This document shows, one piece after another, positions 33,901 to 41,836 of a stretch of DNA of 64,000 bases. The position numbers and the translations under genes were made by a program. Numbering within the stretch: the stretch's first letter is position 1; the number at the start of each line of letters is the position of its first letter. The stretch is from Streptomyces griseus (GTDB lineage Bacteria > Actinomycetota > Actinomycetes > Streptomycetales > Streptomycetaceae). Below the pieces are notes generated by a model, which worked only from the letters and a program-made list of their open reading frames with translations, ran no database searches and was not told the DNA's origin. The stretch is from assembly GCF_900460065.1 (NCBI RefSeq), contig NZ_UAVD01000032.1, positions 62,001-126,000 on the forward strand, read 5' to 3'.

Positions 33901-33928
33901 GAGCGCCGCCCCCGGCGGGGCGGCGCTC
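33901..33928 (-). terminator. Terminator hairpin of the PPOX gene
   Basis: GAGCGCCGCCCC and GGGGCGGCGCTC form a perfect 12-bp stem with a CGGC loop. The right arm touches the stop codon. Confidence 0.75.
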
Positions 33929-34388
33929 AGGGGGTGCCGAAGTCGAGCGCCGTCCCGTACAGCCGGGACACCTTGAGCCGGACGACCACCCGCCGTTCGG
34001 CCACCAGCTGTTCCAGGAAGGCGGCCCGGTCCGCCGCCGGAACGGGCCCGGGGGCGATGTCCAGCAGCTCACGGCCGACCGCGTCTCCCGCGACGGTGGT
34101 GACGTCGGAGATCTCGGCCTCGCCCTCGGCCACGGCGAACGACCACACGTCACCGCCCGGCACGTGCAGGGCCGCGCGCGGGTCCCGCCGCAGGTGCGTG
34201 ACCTTGACCCGGTCGGCGGTACTGGAGAACCGCAGGAAGCGCGCCGCGGCGTCCCAGTGGTAGGCCATGGTGGTCAGGTGGGGATGACCACTGCGCTTGT
34301 TGGTGGCGAGCGTGCCGAACTGCTGCGTGCCCAGCAGCGCGGACAGCTCGTCCTCGGACAGGGTGCGGGGTTGTGGGCCTTGACTCAT
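33927..34388 (-). CDS. Pyridoxamine 5'-phosphate oxidase-fold (PPOX class) protein
   Basis: A 153-residue split-barrel flavin/F420-type protein. The conserved start is LSEDELSALLGTQQFGTLATNKRSGHPHLTTMAYHWD, followed by RFSSTADRVKVTHLRRDPRAALHV, which lines the cofactor pocket in the PPOX F420 Rv-type families. The length fits. The exact cofactor (FMN, F420 or heme) cannot be decided. GGGAG lies upstream of the ATG at 34388. It is monocistronic, ended by a hairpin. Confidence 0.85.
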   Translation of the reverse strand: MSQGPQPRTLSEDELSALLGTQQFGTLATNKRSGHPHLTTMAYHWDAAARFLRFSSTADRVKVTHLRRDPRAALHVPGGDVWSFAVAEGEAEISDVTTVAGDAVGRELLDIAPGPVPAADRAAFLEQLVAERRVVVRLKVSRLYGTALDFGTP

Positions 34389-34547
34389 GTGCAGGCCAAC
34401 TCCCGCCCACGGCAACGGTATTCCGCGCGGCACACCCGTGAGCGCACGGCGGCGCCCCACCCCTGCCGGCGGAAAGCCGACGTGACACGCCGAACACCAG
34501 TCGGAAAACTCCTCGAACGGCGCCCGGACTGCCTCTAGGGTGACCGG

Positions 34548-35081
34548 GTGGCAACCCAGGTGATCGTGCTGAACGGCGGTTCCAGCTCCGGCAAGTCCGG
34601 CATCGTCCGCTGCCTCCAGGCGGAGCTGCCGGACCCGTGGCTCGCCGCCGCGATCGACACGTTCGTGGACGCGCTGCCGCCGTCCCTGCGCACGACGGAG
34701 GCGGGCATCACGTTCGCCGCGGACGGCGGCGTGGCCGTCGGCGAGGAGTTCAAGAGGCAGGAGGCGGCCTGGCGCGCGGGGGTCGCCGCGACGGCCCGGG
34801 CGGGAGCGAAGGTCATCGTCGACGACGTGTTCCTGGGCGGCCCGGCCTCCCAGGAGCCGTGGCGCGAGGCGCTGACGGGCCTGGACGTCCTCTGGGTGGG
34901 CGTCCGCTGCGAGGGCACGGCGGCGGAGGCCCGCGAGGTCGCGCGAGGGGACCGCCCGAGGGGCATGGCGGCGGCGCAGGCCGAGAAGGCGCACCTGGGC
35001 GTGGAGTACGACGTGGAGGTGGACACGACACACACGGAGGCCCTGGCCTGCGCCAGAACGATCGCCGCCCACCTCACCTGA
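34548..35081 (+). CDS. Chloramphenicol 3-O-phosphotransferase-like kinase
   Basis: A 177-residue P-loop kinase. Walker A GGSSSGKSGIVRCLQ comes right after the start. AAIDTFVDALPP holds the catalytic-position Asp, and KVIVDDVFLGG and VGVRCEGTAAEAREVARGDRP carry the family-typical Arg-rich lid. This is the CPT family that inactivates chloramphenicol, but many members have unknown substrates. No chloramphenicol genes are nearby. GTG start at 34548. A GNAT gene follows 63 bp later. Confidence 0.88.
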   Translation: MATQVIVLNGGSSSGKSGIVRCLQAELPDPWLAAAIDTFVDALPPSLRTTEAGITFAADGGVAVGEEFKRQEAAWRAGVAATARAGAKVIVDDVFLGGPASQEPWREALTGLDVLWVGVRCEGTAAEAREVARGDRPRGMAAAQAEKAHLGVEYDVEVDTTHTEALACARTIAAHLT

Positions 35082-35144
35082 CCGCACCGACACCACATCA
35101 CCGCAACCGGGCCCCCGCACGGGCCGCCGAGAGAGTGGAGAGCG

Positions 35145-35711
35145 ATGACCGACCTGTGGACCGGCGAGAGGGTACGCCTGCGGGGCGTCGAACCCCAGGA
35201 CTGGGAGGGCTTCCGGGCCCTGGCCCTGCACACCGTGGACGCCCGCAACGCCGACGTGGTCGAGCCGCCCCGCTCGGACGAGAGCTTCCGCGCCCGGGCC
35301 ACCGAGCGCGCCGGCCGCACCCCGGACCCGGCCTCGTACCAACTGGTCATCGAGACCCGCTTCGAGCACGCCTTCGTCGGCGCGGTCTCGGTCGGCGAGA
35401 CCGACGCCCGGGCGGGCCGCTTCCGCACGGGCATCGAGGTCACCCGGGAACACCGCCGCCAGGGCTACGCGGCCGAGGCCTCCGAACTGGTCCTCACCTA
35501 CATGTTCGCCGAACAGCGCAGCCACAAGTGCGAGGTGGAGGTCTACGCCTTCAACGACGCCTCCCTGGCCCTGTACCGCAAACTGGGCTTCGTGGAGGAG
35601 GGCCGCCTGCGCCAGCACGAGTTCTTCGCGGGCGCGTACCACGACGTGGTCGTGCTGGGCATCACGGCGGACGAGTACTGGGCGGGCCGGGCACGGCCGT
35701 CGCTGCGGTGA
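35145..35711 (+). CDS. GNAT family N-acetyltransferase (RimJ/RimL type)
   Basis: A 188-residue acetyltransferase. It has an N-terminal RVRLRGVEPQDWEGF, the acetyl-CoA loop EVTREHRRQGYAAEASELVLTYMF and the C-terminal VEVYAFNDASLALYRKLGFVEEGRLRQHEF typical of the RimJ/L branch. A GAGAG-type site precedes the ATG at 35145. It probably forms a unit with the phosphotransferase homologue, both having features of resistance-type enzymes. Substrate unknown. Confidence 0.88.
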   Translation: MTDLWTGERVRLRGVEPQDWEGFRALALHTVDARNADVVEPPRSDESFRARATERAGRTPDPASYQLVIETRFEHAFVGAVSVGETDARAGRFRTGIEVTREHRRQGYAAEASELVLTYMFAEQRSHKCEVEVYAFNDASLALYRKLGFVEEGRLRQHEFFAGAYHDVVVLGITADEYWAGRARPSLR

Positions 35712-35858
35712 GGCCGGGGCCCCGTCGGGCCGGCCCTCGTCCGGTGCGGGTTCCGCGACGGGCGGCCGGTGGCCGAATCGGCCGGATGTCCGCCACGTCG
35801 ACGAGGAGCGCTCCGCGCCACCGGTCATGACGGCGGCCGGAGGGCTGCCTCGCACGGC

Positions 35859-35893
35859 GAGGGCCGCCCCTCCCGAAGGAGGCGGCGGCCCTC
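35859..35893 (-). terminator. glnA terminator hairpin
   Basis: Outer stem GAGGGCCGC/GCGGCCCTC and inner stem CCTCC/GGAGG with a CGAA loop, 62 bp after the glnA stop. Confidence 0.75.
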
Positions 35894-35954
35894 GTCGCAC
35901 CGGACGCCGCCGAGCCCGGTCTCCGGGCGGACGGCGCTCTTTCGCCATACGCCC

Positions 35955-37364
35955 CTAGAGGTCGAAGTACAGCTCGAACTCGTGCGGGTGCGGGCGCAGC
36001 TGGATCGGGGCGATCTCGTTCGTGCGCTTGTAGTCGATCCACGTCTCGATCAGGTCCGACGTGAAGACGCCGCCCGCCTGGAGGTACTCGTTGTCCGCCT
36101 CCAGGGCGTCGAGCACGGCCGGGAGGGACGTCGGGACCTGCTGGACGTTGGCGTGCTCCTCGGGAGCCAGCTCGTAGAGGTCCTTGTCGATCGGCTCGGC
36201 CGGCTCGATCTTGTTCTTCACGCCGTCCAGGCCCGCCATCAGCAGCGCCGAGAACGCGAGGTACGGGTTCGAGGACGGGTCCGGGGCGCGGAACTCGACG
36301 CGCTTGGCCTTCGGGTTCGAGCCGGTGATCGGGATGCGCATCGCGGCGGAACGGTTCCGCTGCGAGTACACCATGTTGACCGGGGCCTCGAAGCCGGGGA
36401 CCAGGCGGTGGTAGGAGTTCACCGTCGGGTTGGTGAAGGCCAGCAGCGACGGGGCGTGCTTCAGGATGCCGCCGATGTAGTAGCGGGCCATGTCCGAGAG
36501 GCCGGCGTAGCCCTGCTCGTCGTAGAAGAGCGGCGAGCCGCCCTGCCACAGCGACTGGTGCACGTGCATGCCCGAGCCGTTGTCGCCGAAGATCGGCTTC
36601 GGCATGAAGGTCGCGGTCTTGCCGTTGCGCCAGGCGACGTTCTTCACGATGTACTTGAAGAGCATCAGGTCGTCGGCGGCGGCGAGCAGCGTGTTGAACT
36701 TGTAGTTGATCTCCGCCTGGCCGGCCGTGCCGACCTCGTGGTGCTGGCGCTCGACCTGGAGGCCGTTCTTGTCCAGCTCCAGGGAGATCTCGGCCCGCAG
36801 GTCGGCGAAGTGGTCCACCGGCGGGGCCGGGAAGTAACCGCCCTTGTAGCGGACCTTGTAGCCGCGGTTGTTCTCGACCGCACCGGTGTTCCAGGCGCCG
36901 GCCTCGGAGTCGATGTGGTAGAAGCTCTCGTTCGCCGACGTCTGGAAGCGGACGTTGTCGAAGACGTAGAACTCGGCCTCGGGGCCGAAGTACGCGGTGT
37001 CCGCGATGCCGGTCGAGGTGAGGTACGCCTCGGCCTTCTTGGCGATGTTGCGCGGGTCGCGGCTGTACTGCTCGCCCGTGATCGGGTCGTGGATGAAGAA
37101 GTTGATGTTGACGGTCTTGTCACGGCGGAAGGGGTCCACCCGCGCCGTCGACAGGTCCGCGCGCAGCGCCATGTCCGACTCGTGGATGGCCTGGAAGCCG
37201 CGGATCGACGAACCGTCGAAGGCCAGTTCCTCGGCCGGGTCGAAGGTCGCTGCCGGGATCGTGAAGTGCTGCATCACCCCGGGCAGGTCGCAGAACCGGA
37301 CATCGATGAACTTGACGTCGTTGTCCGCTACGTACTTCTGCACTTCGTCGGCGTTCTGGAACAT
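35955..37364 (-). CDS. glnA: Glutamine synthetase I, beta-type
   Basis: A 469-residue GlnA. GSI motifs are DLPGVMQHFTIP, FDGSSIRGF, PEAEFYVFD, VEVERQHHEVGTAGQ-type active-site segment (QVERQHHEVGTAGQAEINY), KPIFGDNGSGMHVHQS, NRSAAMRIP and VEFRAPDPSSNPYLAFSALLMAG. The adenylylation Tyr is present in KDLYELAPEE, so GlnE control is expected. GGAGGAG precedes the ATG at 37364. A GlnR box lies about 100 bp upstream. It is separated from glnII by about 10 kb, as in other Streptomyces. Confidence 0.97.
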   Translation of the reverse strand: MFQNADEVQKYVADNDVKFIDVRFCDLPGVMQHFTIPAATFDPAEELAFDGSSIRGFQAIHESDMALRADLSTARVDPFRRDKTVNINFFIHDPITGEQYSRDPRNIAKKAEAYLTSTGIADTAYFGPEAEFYVFDNVRFQTSANESFYHIDSEAGAWNTGAVENNRGYKVRYKGGYFPAPPVDHFADLRAEISLELDKNGLQVERQHHEVGTAGQAEINYKFNTLLAAADDLMLFKYIVKNVAWRNGKTATFMPKPIFGDNGSGMHVHQSLWQGGSPLFYDEQGYAGLSDMARYYIGGILKHAPSLLAFTNPTVNSYHRLVPGFEAPVNMVYSQRNRSAAMRIPITGSNPKAKRVEFRAPDPSSNPYLAFSALLMAGLDGVKNKIEPAEPIDKDLYELAPEEHANVQQVPTSLPAVLDALEADNEYLQAGGVFTSDLIETWIDYKRTNEIAPIQLRPHPHEFELYFDL

Positions 37365-37463
37365 CCAACTCCTCCTACTCCCGGCCCGGGAGGGACGGGG
37401 TTGTGTAGCTCGTGGTGCGGCCAGTGCGGTGGCGCACGCTGGACCCGACCATAGGCAGGCGTG

Positions 37464-37501
37464 ATTTCTCAAGCGTGACCCATTTGTTTCGCCCAAGTTA
37501 A
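37464..37501 (-). promoter_or_regulatory. GlnR box upstream of glnA
   Basis: Minus strand TTAAC-n6-GAAAC-n6-GTCAC-n6-GAAAT, the canonical spacing, with a second half closer to consensus than in the glnII box. Confidence 0.88.
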
Positions 37502-37587
37502 CCGGGGCGGTGGCGGGCGGCATCTCCGCGAGTGTTTCCGGTGCCCCGCCCGGCCCGGGGCAAACATGGGCGCAGTACCGTGGACGG

Positions 37588-38055
37588 GTGGACAACAGGC
37601 AAGCAATCGGATCGTGGCTCTCGGGGCCCCGCGCGGCGGCCGAGGAGATGGGCGCCGACTTCGGCTACCGGGGCAAGGGCCTCGGGCTGCCCGAGGAGGG
37701 GCCCGGCTCGGTCGCTCCGCTCGGCCGGCGCTTCGGAGCCCTCTTCATCGACTGGACGCTCTGCATGCTGATCGCATACGGGCTCCTCGCTCGCGGTGAC
37801 CAGCAGGCGGCAGGGAACTGGGCGCTCGGGGTCTTCCTCGTGCTGAGCCTCCTGACCGTCGGCACCATCGGCTGCACGCCCGGGAAGCGCCTCCTGGGCG
37901 TACGGGTGGTCGCCGAGGACGGCGGGCGGCTCGGCTTCGTGCGGGTCGCCGTGCGGACCGTCCTGCTCCTCCTCGTCATCCCCGCACTGGTCTGGGACCG
38001 TGACGGGCGCGGACTGCACGACCGGCTGTCGCGTGCCGTGCAGGTCCGGATGTGA
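37588..38055 (+). CDS. RDD-family membrane protein
   Basis: A 155-residue protein with the RDD signature: RRFGALFIDWTLCMLIAYG (first helix), then GNWALGVFLVLSLLTVGTIGCTPGKRLLGVRVV and VRVAVRTVLLLLVIPALVWDRDGRGLHDRLSRAV. Three to four membrane segments. GTG at 37588 is chosen because the conserved reading begins there. It is divergent from glnA and ends before a bidirectional terminator. Function unknown (RDD proteins are implicated in ion or small-molecule transport). Confidence 0.85.
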   Translation: MDNRQAIGSWLSGPRAAAEEMGADFGYRGKGLGLPEEGPGSVAPLGRRFGALFIDWTLCMLIAYGLLARGDQQAAGNWALGVFLVLSLLTVGTIGCTPGKRLLGVRVVAEDGGRLGFVRVAVRTVLLLLVIPALVWDRDGRGLHDRLSRAVQVRM

Positions 38056-38121
38056 CACCTCCGGGGCGGCCGGGCGGGACGCCCCGTAGGGACGGGTGTG
38101 ACGCCCCCGCTGCGGACATGG

Positions 38122-38171
38122 GAAACGGGGCGGCCCCGGGACCGTTCACCGGTCCGGGGCCGCCCCGTTTC
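38122..38171. terminator. Bidirectional terminator hairpin
   Basis: GAAACGGGGCGGCCCCGG pairs perfectly with CCGGGGCCGCCCCGTTTC between the convergent RDD and DUF4191 genes. The A and T tracts at the ends suit both directions. Confidence 0.85.
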
Positions 38172-38187
38172 ACGTCTGTCGCCGTGG

Positions 38188-38895
38188 TCAGCGCATCTTT
38201 CCGCCGCGTGGCATCCGCATGCCCTTGGGCATCGGGCCCTTCGGCAGCGGCATGTTGCTCATCAGGTCGCCCATCGCGCGCAGCCGGTCGTTGGTGGACG
38301 TCACCTGCGGGCCGGTCAGGACGCGGGGGAGCTTCAGCATCTTGGTGCGGACCTTCTTCAGGGGCACCTGGCCCTCGCCGTTGCCGACGATGATGTCGTG
38401 CACCGGCACGTCCACCACGATGCGGGCCATCTTCTTCTTCTCGGACGCCAGCAGGCCTTTCACCCGGTTCGGGTTGCCCTCGGCCACCAGGACGATGCCG
38501 GCCTTGCCGACCGCCCGGTGGACGACGTCCTGGCTGCGGTTCATCGCCACCGCGGGGGTGGTGGTCCAGCCGCGTCCGATCCGGTCCAGGACGGCGGCCG
38601 CCGCACCGGGCTGGCCCTCCATCTGACCGAAGGCCGCTCGTTCGGCGCGTCGGCCGAAGACGATCGCCATCGCGAGGACGGCCAGGACGAAGCCCAGGAT
38701 GCCCAGATAGACCGGGTGGCCGATCGCGAAGCCGATGCCGAGGAGGACACCGAACGTGACGATTCCCACACCCGCGACGACAAGACCGATCTTGCTGTCG
38801 GTCCGCCTGGTCATCTTGTAGGTCAGGGCGATCTGCTTGAGCCGCCCTGCGTTCTCGGCGCTGTCCGCGCCTTCAGATTTTGCCTTCCTCGCCAT
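38188..38895 (-). CDS. DUF4191 membrane protein
   Basis: A 235-residue protein. A charged N-terminus with KQIALTYKMTRRTDSKIG is followed by two membrane helices (IGLVVAGVGIVTFGVLLGIGFAIG; YLGILGFVLAVLAMAIVFG) and a cytosolic part with GWTTTPAVAMNRSQDVVHRAVGKAGIVLVAEG. This is the DUF4191 pattern, conserved next to lipA in actinobacteria. The C-terminus is Met/Pro/Gly-rich (LPKGPMPKGMRMPRGGKMR). Function unknown. Confidence 0.9.
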   Translation of the reverse strand: MARKAKSEGADSAENAGRLKQIALTYKMTRRTDSKIGLVVAGVGIVTFGVLLGIGFAIGHPVYLGILGFVLAVLAMAIVFGRRAERAAFGQMEGQPGAAAAVLDRIGRGWTTTPAVAMNRSQDVVHRAVGKAGIVLVAEGNPNRVKGLLASEKKKMARIVVDVPVHDIIVGNGEGQVPLKKVRTKMLKLPRVLTGPQVTSTNDRLRAMGDLMSNMPLPKGPMPKGMRMPRGGKMR

Positions 38896-38963
38896 GTACT
38901 GAAGTTTACGTGGCGGGGGAGCGAGCCAGGAACGTGGGAGCGGTCCGGGAACGCGGGAGCGAG

Positions 38964-39164
38964 CTAGGAGCGGTGGTCGGCCACGGCTTCCAGGACGTGC
39001 TGGGCCTCCACCCGGTCCTTGGCGCGGCGGCGGTCCTCCAGGACGGCCGTCCAGGCGTTGCGGCGTGCGGTGCGCTGGCCGCTGCTCAGCAGCAGCGACT
39101 CGACGGCGCGCAGGGCGGTGGTGACGGACGGAAGGGCGTGGGCGCGGACCGGTGCGGCCTGCAT
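38964..39164 (-). CDS. Small conserved protein between lipA and DUF4191
   Basis: A 66-residue helical, basic protein (LRAVESLLLSSGQRTARRNAWTAVLEDRRRAKDRVEAQHVLEAV). The ATG at 39164 has GAGGGGG upstream and is preferred over a longer reading from 39269. A single small gene at this spot is usual in Streptomyces. No domain was recognised. Confidence 0.7.
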   Translation of the reverse strand: MQAAPVRAHALPSVTTALRAVESLLLSSGQRTARRNAWTAVLEDRRRAKDRVEAQHVLEAVADHRS

Positions 39165-39340
39165 CGTGGTGTTCCCCCTCGGAATGGATGCGCCCTCGGG
39201 GCGCGGATGAGTGCGGGAAGCAGTGGCGGCGGCGGCCGGAGTCGCTGCCGCACGTGTACCCAGGGTCACTGCTCGGTGTTACCAGCGCATGACCGGACGG
39301 TCAAACACCAATGAAGCCTTGATTCCGGCCCAGCGCACGC

Positions 39341-39392
39341 CGAAGCGGTCCGTACGCGTCCCCGACCTGCGGGGAGCGTCCGGACCGCTTCG
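39341..39392 (-). terminator. lipA terminator hairpin
   Basis: CGAAGCGGTCCG pairs with CGGACCGCTTCG, and a second inner CCCC/GGGG stem lies in the loop; 40 bp after the lipA stop. Confidence 0.8.
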
Positions 39393-39431
39393 ACGGTGCC
39401 GCTACTGCTCGGTGGGCGCTCGTGAGCGGAT

Positions 39432-40412
39432 TCACACGGCCTGTGCGGCCTGGGCGCTCCCGGCGGCGGCGACGCCGCGCGCCTCCATCGCCTGCTGGAA
39501 GAGGCGTCCCGCGCGGTACGAGGACCGCACCAGCGGACCCGACATCACGCCGGAGTAGCCGATCGCGTCGGCCTCGTCCTTCAGCTCCACGAACTCGTGC
39601 GGCTTCACCCAGCGCTCGACCGGGTGGTGCCGTACGGAGGGGCGCAGGTACTGCGTGATCGTGATGAGCTCGCAACCCGCGTCGTACAGGTCCTGGAGCG
39701 CCTCGCTGACCTCCTCGCGGGTCTCGCCCATGCCGAGGATCAGGTTCGACTTGGTGATCAGACCGGCCTCGCGGGCCCGGGTGATGACCTCCAGGGAACG
39801 CTCGTAACGGAAACCGGGGCGGATCCGCTTGAAGATCCGCGGCACCGTCTCCACGTTGTGCGCGAGCACCTCGGGGCGCGAGGAGAAGACCTCGGCGAGC
39901 TGCTCGGGCTCCGCGTTGAAGTCGGGGATCAGCAGCTCGACCTTGGTCGCGCCCGCCTCCCGCTCCGCGGTGAGCGTGTGGATCTGGCGCACGGTCTCGG
40001 CGTACAGCCAGGCGCCGCCGTCCTCCAGGTCGTCGCGGGCGACGCCGGTGATGGTGGCGTAGTTCAGGTCCATCGTGACGACCGACTCGCCGACGCGGCG
40101 GGGCTCGTCGCGGTCCAGCGCCTGCGGCTTGCCCGTGTCGATCTGGCAGAAGTCGCAGCGCCGGGTGCACTGGTCGCCGCCGATGAGGAAGGTGGCCTCG
40201 CGGTCCTCCCAGCACTCGAAGATGTTGGGGCAGCCCGCCTCCTGGCAGACCGTGTGCAGCCCTTCGCCCTTCACCAGCTGCTGGAGCTGCTTGTACTCGG
40301 GGCCCATCTTCGCCCGCGTTTTGATCCACTCGGGCTTGCGCTCGATGGGGGTCTGGCTGTTCCGGACCTCCAGGCGCAGCATCTTGCGCCCGTCGGGTGC
40401 GACAGCGGACAC
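39432..40412 (-). CDS. lipA: Lipoyl synthase
   Basis: A 326-residue radical-SAM enzyme that inserts two sulfurs into octanoyl groups on lipoyl domains. The auxiliary cluster motif CQEAGCPNIFEC, the radical-SAM CTRRCDFC and the C-terminal RSSYRAGRLF (Ser ligand to the auxiliary cluster) are all intact. GTG at 40412 with GGGGAG seven bases upstream. It works with lipB (280 bp upstream) on the lipoyl domains of the E2 protein encoded at 52017-53843. An 11-bp-period repeat array precedes it. Confidence 0.97.
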   Translation of the reverse strand: MSAVAPDGRKMLRLEVRNSQTPIERKPEWIKTRAKMGPEYKQLQQLVKGEGLHTVCQEAGCPNIFECWEDREATFLIGGDQCTRRCDFCQIDTGKPQALDRDEPRRVGESVVTMDLNYATITGVARDDLEDGGAWLYAETVRQIHTLTAEREAGATKVELLIPDFNAEPEQLAEVFSSRPEVLAHNVETVPRIFKRIRPGFRYERSLEVITRAREAGLITKSNLILGMGETREEVSEALQDLYDAGCELITITQYLRPSVRHHPVERWVKPHEFVELKDEADAIGYSGVMSGPLVRSSYRAGRLFQQAMEARGVAAAGSAQAAQAV

Positions 40413-40441
40413 TCCGGCTCCCCTTTGCTCTCTGCTGCGTT

Positions 40442-40502
40442 GGATTCGCGTCGGGTTCGCGTGGGATGCGCGAGCGATGCGCGAGGGACTCGCTTTGGAT
40501 TC
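40442..40502 (-). repeat. Degenerate 11-bp tandem repeat array before lipA
   Basis: Plus-strand units GGATTCGCGTC, GGGTTCGCGTG, GGATGCGCGAG, CGATGCGCGAG, GGACTCGCTTT and a partial GGATTC follow one another without gaps, 30-90 bp upstream of the lipA start. Confidence 0.7.
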
Positions 40503-40692
40503 TTTGGCTGACACCAGGGTACGCCCGTACATCAAACGGTCGTACGCCTGCCCAACCTGCGCCCGACGGGGCCTATTCCCCGGCCGGTGGCGCCGCTCGG
40601 CGCTACTGACCGGTAGGGCGGTCGTCCGGCCCGTGGGCCCCGGGTCGTGTCCGGACAGTCTCGTCCGGCCCGCGATGCTGTGCGGACACTTC

Positions 40693-41514
40693 CTAGGCCG
40701 GGGCCGGGGCCGGGGCCGCGGCCTTCGGCTGCTCGACCGCGCGCGGCGCGAGCTCCGCGTTCTCCAGGATGTCCCGCAGATGCCTCTCGGCGACCGGCAG
40801 CACCTCCTCGACGGTGACCTCCCGGCCCAGCTCGGCGCTGAGGGACGTCACCCCCGCGTCGCGGATGCCGCACGGCACGATCCGGTCGAACCAGGTGTTG
40901 TCCGGGTTCACGTTGAGGGCGAAGCCGTGCATCGTGACGCCCTTGGCGACCCGGATGCCGATCGCGGCGAGCTTGCGGTCCTCGCGGCGCTGGCCGGCGT
41001 TGGACGGGGCGTACTCGGGGCCGTTCAGCCGCGGGTCGAACTCCTCGTCCTGGAGCCTCGGGTCGAAGTCCAGCGAGAGGCCGCCCAGCGCCTGGCGCCG
41101 CTCGACGGGGTCGCCGAGCACCCACACGCCGCTGCGGCCCTCGATCCGGGAGGTCTCCACGCCGAAGTCGGCGGCCGTGCGGATCAGCGCCTCCTCCAGC
41201 CGGCGGACGTGCGCGACGACGTCGACCGGGCGCGGCAGCTTCTGGATCGGGTAGCCGACGAGCTGCCCGGGGCCGTGCCAGGTGATCTTCCCGCCGCGGT
41301 CCACGTCGACGACCGGGGTGCCGTCCAGCGGGCGCTCGCTCTCCGCCGTGCGGCGCCCCGCGGTGTAGACGGGCGGGTGCTCCAGGAGCAGACAGGTGTC
41401 CGGCACCCGGTCCTCGAACCGGTCCGCGTGCACCTCGCGCTGCTTCTGCCAAGCCTCCGTGTACTCGACGGCCTGTTCGCCGAAGCCCAGACGGACGAAC
41501 CGCAGTTCGCTCAC
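40693..41514 (-). CDS. lipB: Octanoyl-ACP:protein N-octanoyltransferase
   Basis: A 273-residue LipB with the active-site region GGKITWHGPGQLVGYPI, VWVLGD, the Lys-containing RKLAAIGIRVAKGVTMHGFALNV and the catalytic Cys in FDRIVPCGIRDAGVTSL. GTG at 41514 follows GGGAGG at good spacing. A 65-residue insert (GDPVERRQALGGLSLDFDPRLQDEEFDPRLNGPEY) between conserved blocks is typical of actinobacterial LipB. It supplies octanoyl groups for LipA. Confidence 0.96.
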   Translation of the reverse strand: MSELRFVRLGFGEQAVEYTEAWQKQREVHADRFEDRVPDTCLLLEHPPVYTAGRRTAESERPLDGTPVVDVDRGGKITWHGPGQLVGYPIQKLPRPVDVVAHVRRLEEALIRTAADFGVETSRIEGRSGVWVLGDPVERRQALGGLSLDFDPRLQDEEFDPRLNGPEYAPSNAGQRREDRKLAAIGIRVAKGVTMHGFALNVNPDNTWFDRIVPCGIRDAGVTSLSAELGREVTVEEVLPVAERHLRDILENAELAPRAVEQPKAAAPAPAPA

Positions 41515-41836
41515 CGATGCCTCCCTCTGTTGGTCCCGTGTGCCCGGAGGGGTGTCCCCGGGGTGACGGAACCCCGCACTGATCGCGCCCGCGTCCACTG
41601 TACGACCGTCGTCCGAACAGCCCCCCGGCAGGTGCGGGGGCCGGCCCCCGTCCCGCCCGCGGCCCGGCGGCTGTCGTCCACGGGTCGGACGTTTCCGTCA
41701 GCTCCGCCCGGAATCCTCACACGATCGGATGAACGTGGAGCAAAGGGTGGCTGTGTCCGCTCCGGTGGCCGCTAAATTCGCGCCGTTCCCATGAGGGCTG
41801 CCCGTCCGGCCCCGAAGGCAGGAGACCGTACAGCTG
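41515..41836. other. Divergent promoter region between lipB and the NsdA-like gene
   Basis: Candidate -10 elements only: TACAGT on the minus strand near 41597-41602 for lipB, and TAAATT at 41773-41778 for the plus-strand gene. Nothing else was recognised. Confidence 0.4.
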
